Assembly (NCBI GenBank): GCA_913776245.1
Contig: CAJYLO010000027.1
Location: 1 to 64,000 of the forward strand
Source: an uncultured Chryseobacterium sp.
GTDB taxonomy: Bacteria; Bacteroidota; Bacteroidia; Flavobacteriales; Weeksellaceae
Direction: 5' to 3'
DNA length: 64,000 nt
In this document: one piece after another, positions 61,874 through 64,000 of the stretch
Numbering within the stretch: the stretch's first letter is position 1
Layout: every line of letters begins with the position of its first letter
Position numbers and translations under genes: made by a program
The notes under the pieces: generated by a model
Database searches by the model: none
What the model was told of the DNA's origin: nothing
The model's input: only the letters and a program-made list of their open reading frames with translations

Positions 61874-63586
61874 TTATTGATAAAACTTGACGTCCCGGAT
61901 ATTCAGGAAATGCGAAACATTGCCTTTCCAATGATTTTCCTCGATGGTAAACGCCAGGTCGAATGTTTTTGTTTTGAAATCTTCGGCAAACTGACCAAAG
62001 CGGAAACCAACACACTCTATATTTCTTCCACTCGTTGGTTGCAAGATGTTAAATTTGAGATGCGTGTTTTCTTTCCCCATCAGTCTCACGTAACCATTCA
62101 CTTTCACATTTTTAAGGACAAGGACGGGTTTCATATTCTGAGGTCCGAAAGGTGCCAGTTTCCTATGAAAATTGAAAAATTCGCGGTTCAGATCTTCCGG
62201 TTTCACCACGCTGTCTATGTAGATTGAAGGTTCTTTCTGATGCTCCTGAATGTTGACTTTTACATATTCTTCAAAACGGACTTTAAATTCTTCAAACTTT
62301 TCTTTTTCCATAGAAAGTCCTGCTGCAGCCTGATGTCCGCCGAATTTCATAAACAGGTCGGAACAGAATTCCAGTGCCTGATGAATATCAAAATCAGCAA
62401 CCGATCTTGCGGAAGCCACCAGCTCGCCATTATTCCCTTCGGTAAAAACCAATGTAGGCTTGTAATATGTTTCAATTAATCTCGAAGCAACGATACCAAT
62501 TACACCTTTATTCCAGCTCGGATCATAAACAATGGTGGAGAAACGTTCTACTTTTTCCAGTTCCAGAACCTGGCTGAGTGCAGACTGAGTGATGTTGATA
62601 TCCATCTCGCGGCGTTCATCATTCAGGTTCACAATTTCATCTACAATTTGATGGGCCTGCTTCAGATTGTCGGAGATCATCAGTTCCACAGAAGCTTTGG
62701 CGTGAGAAATTCTTCCCGCTGCATTGATTTTCGGCGCAATGTCAAAAACAATATTGGAGATTTCGAAGTGCGCTAATTTTTCTTCCGGAATCAGCAATCG
62801 TAACCCAAATTTTCTGGTTTTCCTGAGGAATTTCAGACCTTGCTTTGCCAGCACGCGGTTTTCACCGGTCATTGCTACAATATCAGACGCAATGCTGATG
62901 GCAAGAAGATCCGTCAATTCAAATAATTCGTTTTCCGGAATTTTATAAATTGTATTTAAACCCTGGCAAAGTTTGAAGCCAACGCCACAGCCACTTAATT
63001 CTTTGTAAGGATAACGGCAGTCTTTCCGTTTCGGATCCAGAACGGCGACGGCGTTTGGCAGTTTTTCTCCCGGTAAATGGTGATCGCAGATAATAAAATC
63101 TACACCCACAGAATTGGCAAGATCTATTTTATCAACCGATTTGATGCCACAGTCTAAGGCAATAATCAAAGAAAATCCGTTGTCTTTTGCAAAATGAATC
63201 CCTTCATCAGAGATACCATAACCTTCCACATTCCTGTCCGGAATGTAAAAATCAAGATATTTTTTATCAACGATTTTGCTCAGGTAAAGATACATCAAAG
63301 CAACAGCTGTGGTTCCATCCACGTCATAATCTCCATAAACCAGTATTTTTTCTCCATTTTCTATGGCTGTAGCAATGCGTTCCACCGCTTTCTGCATATC
63401 GGCCATCAGAAAAGGATTGTGGATGTCGGTTCCGTTTGGTTTGAAGAATTCGCGAGCTTTCTGATAATTGTCGATCTCGCGCAGCACCAGGATTTTGGAT
63501 TCTAAAGTTCCAAATCCAATCGAAGAAATCAGTCCGTCAACAATTTCTTCATCAGGCTCGGGTTTATAAATCCATTTTTGACTCAT
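61874..63586 (-). CDS. recJ: Single-stranded-DNA-specific exonuclease RecJ
   Basis: A 570-residue DHH-family 5'-3' exonuclease. Catalytic motifs are DYDVDGT (about residues 86-92), LDCGIKS with Asp, CDHHLPG (DHH at 168-170), and the DHHA1 domain motif FGGHQAAAGLSM near 430. It processes single-stranded DNA in recombination and repair. I start at the ATG at 63586 (SQKWIYKPEP); the ORF continues to 63640 with a Phe-rich leader that is not part of the family. A -7 element ends 5 nt upstream of this ATG. Confidence 0.95.
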   Translation of the reverse strand: MSQKWIYKPEPDEEIVDGLISSIGFGTLESKILVLREIDNYQKAREFFKPNGTDIHNPFLMADMQKAVERIATAIENGEKILVYGDYDVDGTTAVALMYLYLSKIVDKKYLDFYIPDRNVEGYGISDEGIHFAKDNGFSLIIALDCGIKSVDKIDLANSVGVDFIICDHHLPGEKLPNAVAVLDPKRKDCRYPYKELSGCGVGFKLCQGLNTIYKIPENELFELTDLLAISIASDIVAMTGENRVLAKQGLKFLRKTRKFGLRLLIPEEKLAHFEISNIVFDIAPKINAAGRISHAKASVELMISDNLKQAHQIVDEIVNLNDERREMDINITQSALSQVLELEKVERFSTIVYDPSWNKGVIGIVASRLIETYYKPTLVFTEGNNGELVASARSVADFDIHQALEFCSDLFMKFGGHQAAAGLSMEKEKFEEFKVRFEEYVKVNIQEHQKEPSIYIDSVVKPEDLNREFFNFHRKLAPFGPQNMKPVLVLKNVKVNGYVRLMGKENTHLKFNILQPTSGRNIECVGFRFGQFAEDFKTKTFDLAFTIEENHWKGNVSHFLNIRDVKFYQ

Positions 63587-63591
63587 AGCCA

Positions 63592-63599
63592 CAAAAGTA
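63592..63599 (-). promoter_or_regulatory. -7 element of recJ
   Basis: TACTTTTG on the minus strand fits TAnnTTTG and ends 5 nt before the recJ ATG, implying a leaderless mRNA. No -33 TTG is seen. Confidence 0.5.
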
Positions 63600-63625
63600 A
63601 AGAAAAAAAACGGCTTTCGGAAATT

Positions 63626-63654
63626 AAAAACGGCAGCCAATTTTATGACTGCCG
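63626..63654 (-). terminator. Terminator of the partial T9SS gene
   Basis: CGGCAG (63631) pairs with CTGCCG (ending 63654) around an AT loop. The A-run at 63626-63630 gives a T-tract on the minus strand. Confidence 0.8.
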
Positions 63655-63678
63655 CTTGAATTATAAGTGAATATTAAT

Positions 63679-64000
63679 TTATTTTTTGATGATTTTTTTG
63701 GTCTCACTTCCTTTGTCGGTTTCGATAGTTACCATATAATTTCCTTTTGGTAAAGAAGCAATATTGATTATTGACAAATGATCATTTTCTGTTTTTACCA
63801 GATTACCTGCAGTATCATAAATTTTAACCGATTTGATCTTATCATCAGTTCTGATATTGAGGAATTCCGAGGCCGGATTGGGATAAATGCTTATCTGTGA
63901 TCTGGAAACATCGGAAACGGCCATCTGATCCATATCTTTAATGATGATATTATCTACAATGAAACCGCTTCCGTCATTATCAAATTCAAAATTAAGATCA
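63679..64000 (-). CDS. T9SS type A sorting-domain protein, 3' end only
   Basis: The frame is open to the window edge, so only about 107 C-terminal residues are seen. Before the methionine at 63933 the reading continues DLNFEFDNDGSGFIVDNIIIKD, the kind of segment that ends choice-of-anchor or immune-inhibitor-A-like domains. The last 75 residues are a T9SS type A sorting domain (ISIYPNPASEFLNI, VKIYDTAGNLVK, LPKGNYMVTIET, KKIIKK). The protein is secreted by T9SS; the catalytic or binding part lies beyond the window. Confidence 0.85.
   Translation of the reverse strand, partial: DLNFEFDNDGSGFIVDNIIIKDMDQMAVSDVSRSQISIYPNPASEFLNIRTDDKIKSVKIYDTAGNLVKTENDHLSIINIASLPKGNYMVTIETDKGSETKKIIKK

Overview
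The window reads as chromosome of a Bacteroidota bacterium of the Flavobacteriia, most like Chryseobacterium or a close relative (inferred from family content, not from a search). Support comes from AT-rich DNA, Bacteroidota-type promoters (a -7 element TAnnTTTG, sometimes with TTG about 20 nt upstream), frequent TTG/GTG starts, type IX secretion (T9SS) C-terminal sorting domains, signal peptides ending in SQ/AQ, and PF14905-type outer-membrane barrels. I saw no tRNA, rRNA, CRISPR, insertion sequence or prophage.

Layout. 0-6.5 kb: SpoIIM / membrane protein / DUF4129 / DUF4350 / MoxR / DUF58 cluster, then OsmC. 7-11 kb (minus): GH63 glucosidase and a glucose-dehydrogenase-like SDR. 11.1-20.1 kb: a SAM-I riboswitch followed by a methionine regulon (metX, ACT-homoserine dehydrogenase, metZ-like sulfhydrylase, MetH split into two genes, metF). 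20-27 kb: secreted unknown, hutI-hutG-HAD, DUF2911 and methionine aminotransferase (minus), miaA, thioredoxin-like protein. 27-33 kb: Nudix, xerD, dCMP deaminase, enoyl-CoA hydratase (minus), RlpA-like lipoprotein, eno, gltA. 46-55 kb: two amidinotransferase-fold hydrolases, two paralogous outer-membrane barrels, a D-lactate-dehydrogenase-like protein, DUF3817, nadD. 55-64 kb: TPR histidine kinase and LytTR regulator followed by a 1229-residue T9SS repeat protein, recJ, and the 3' end of another T9SS cargo gene cut by the window edge.

The accessory block at 33.4-46.1 kb is the most unusual part. Two paralogous AraC-type regulators with multi-pass membrane N-termini are each transcribed divergently from a small secreted-protein gene, and behind these lie large secreted proteins beginning QVGIN or SVGIN. 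Three copies of the small-gene leader share a near-palindrome TTGATATTCAA (inverted in one copy) 79-80 nt upstream of a TAAATTTG-like -7 element, a conserved TTTC in place of the -33 TTG, and exactly 12 codons before a Trp-Gln pair. One small gene is intact, one is cut short after 27 codons, and one is out of frame by one base in a run of eight T. Two of the large proteins share a nearly identical N-terminal DNA tract with different C-terminal halves. I propose a regulated, possibly phase-variable and recombining surface-protein locus. Its function is unknown.
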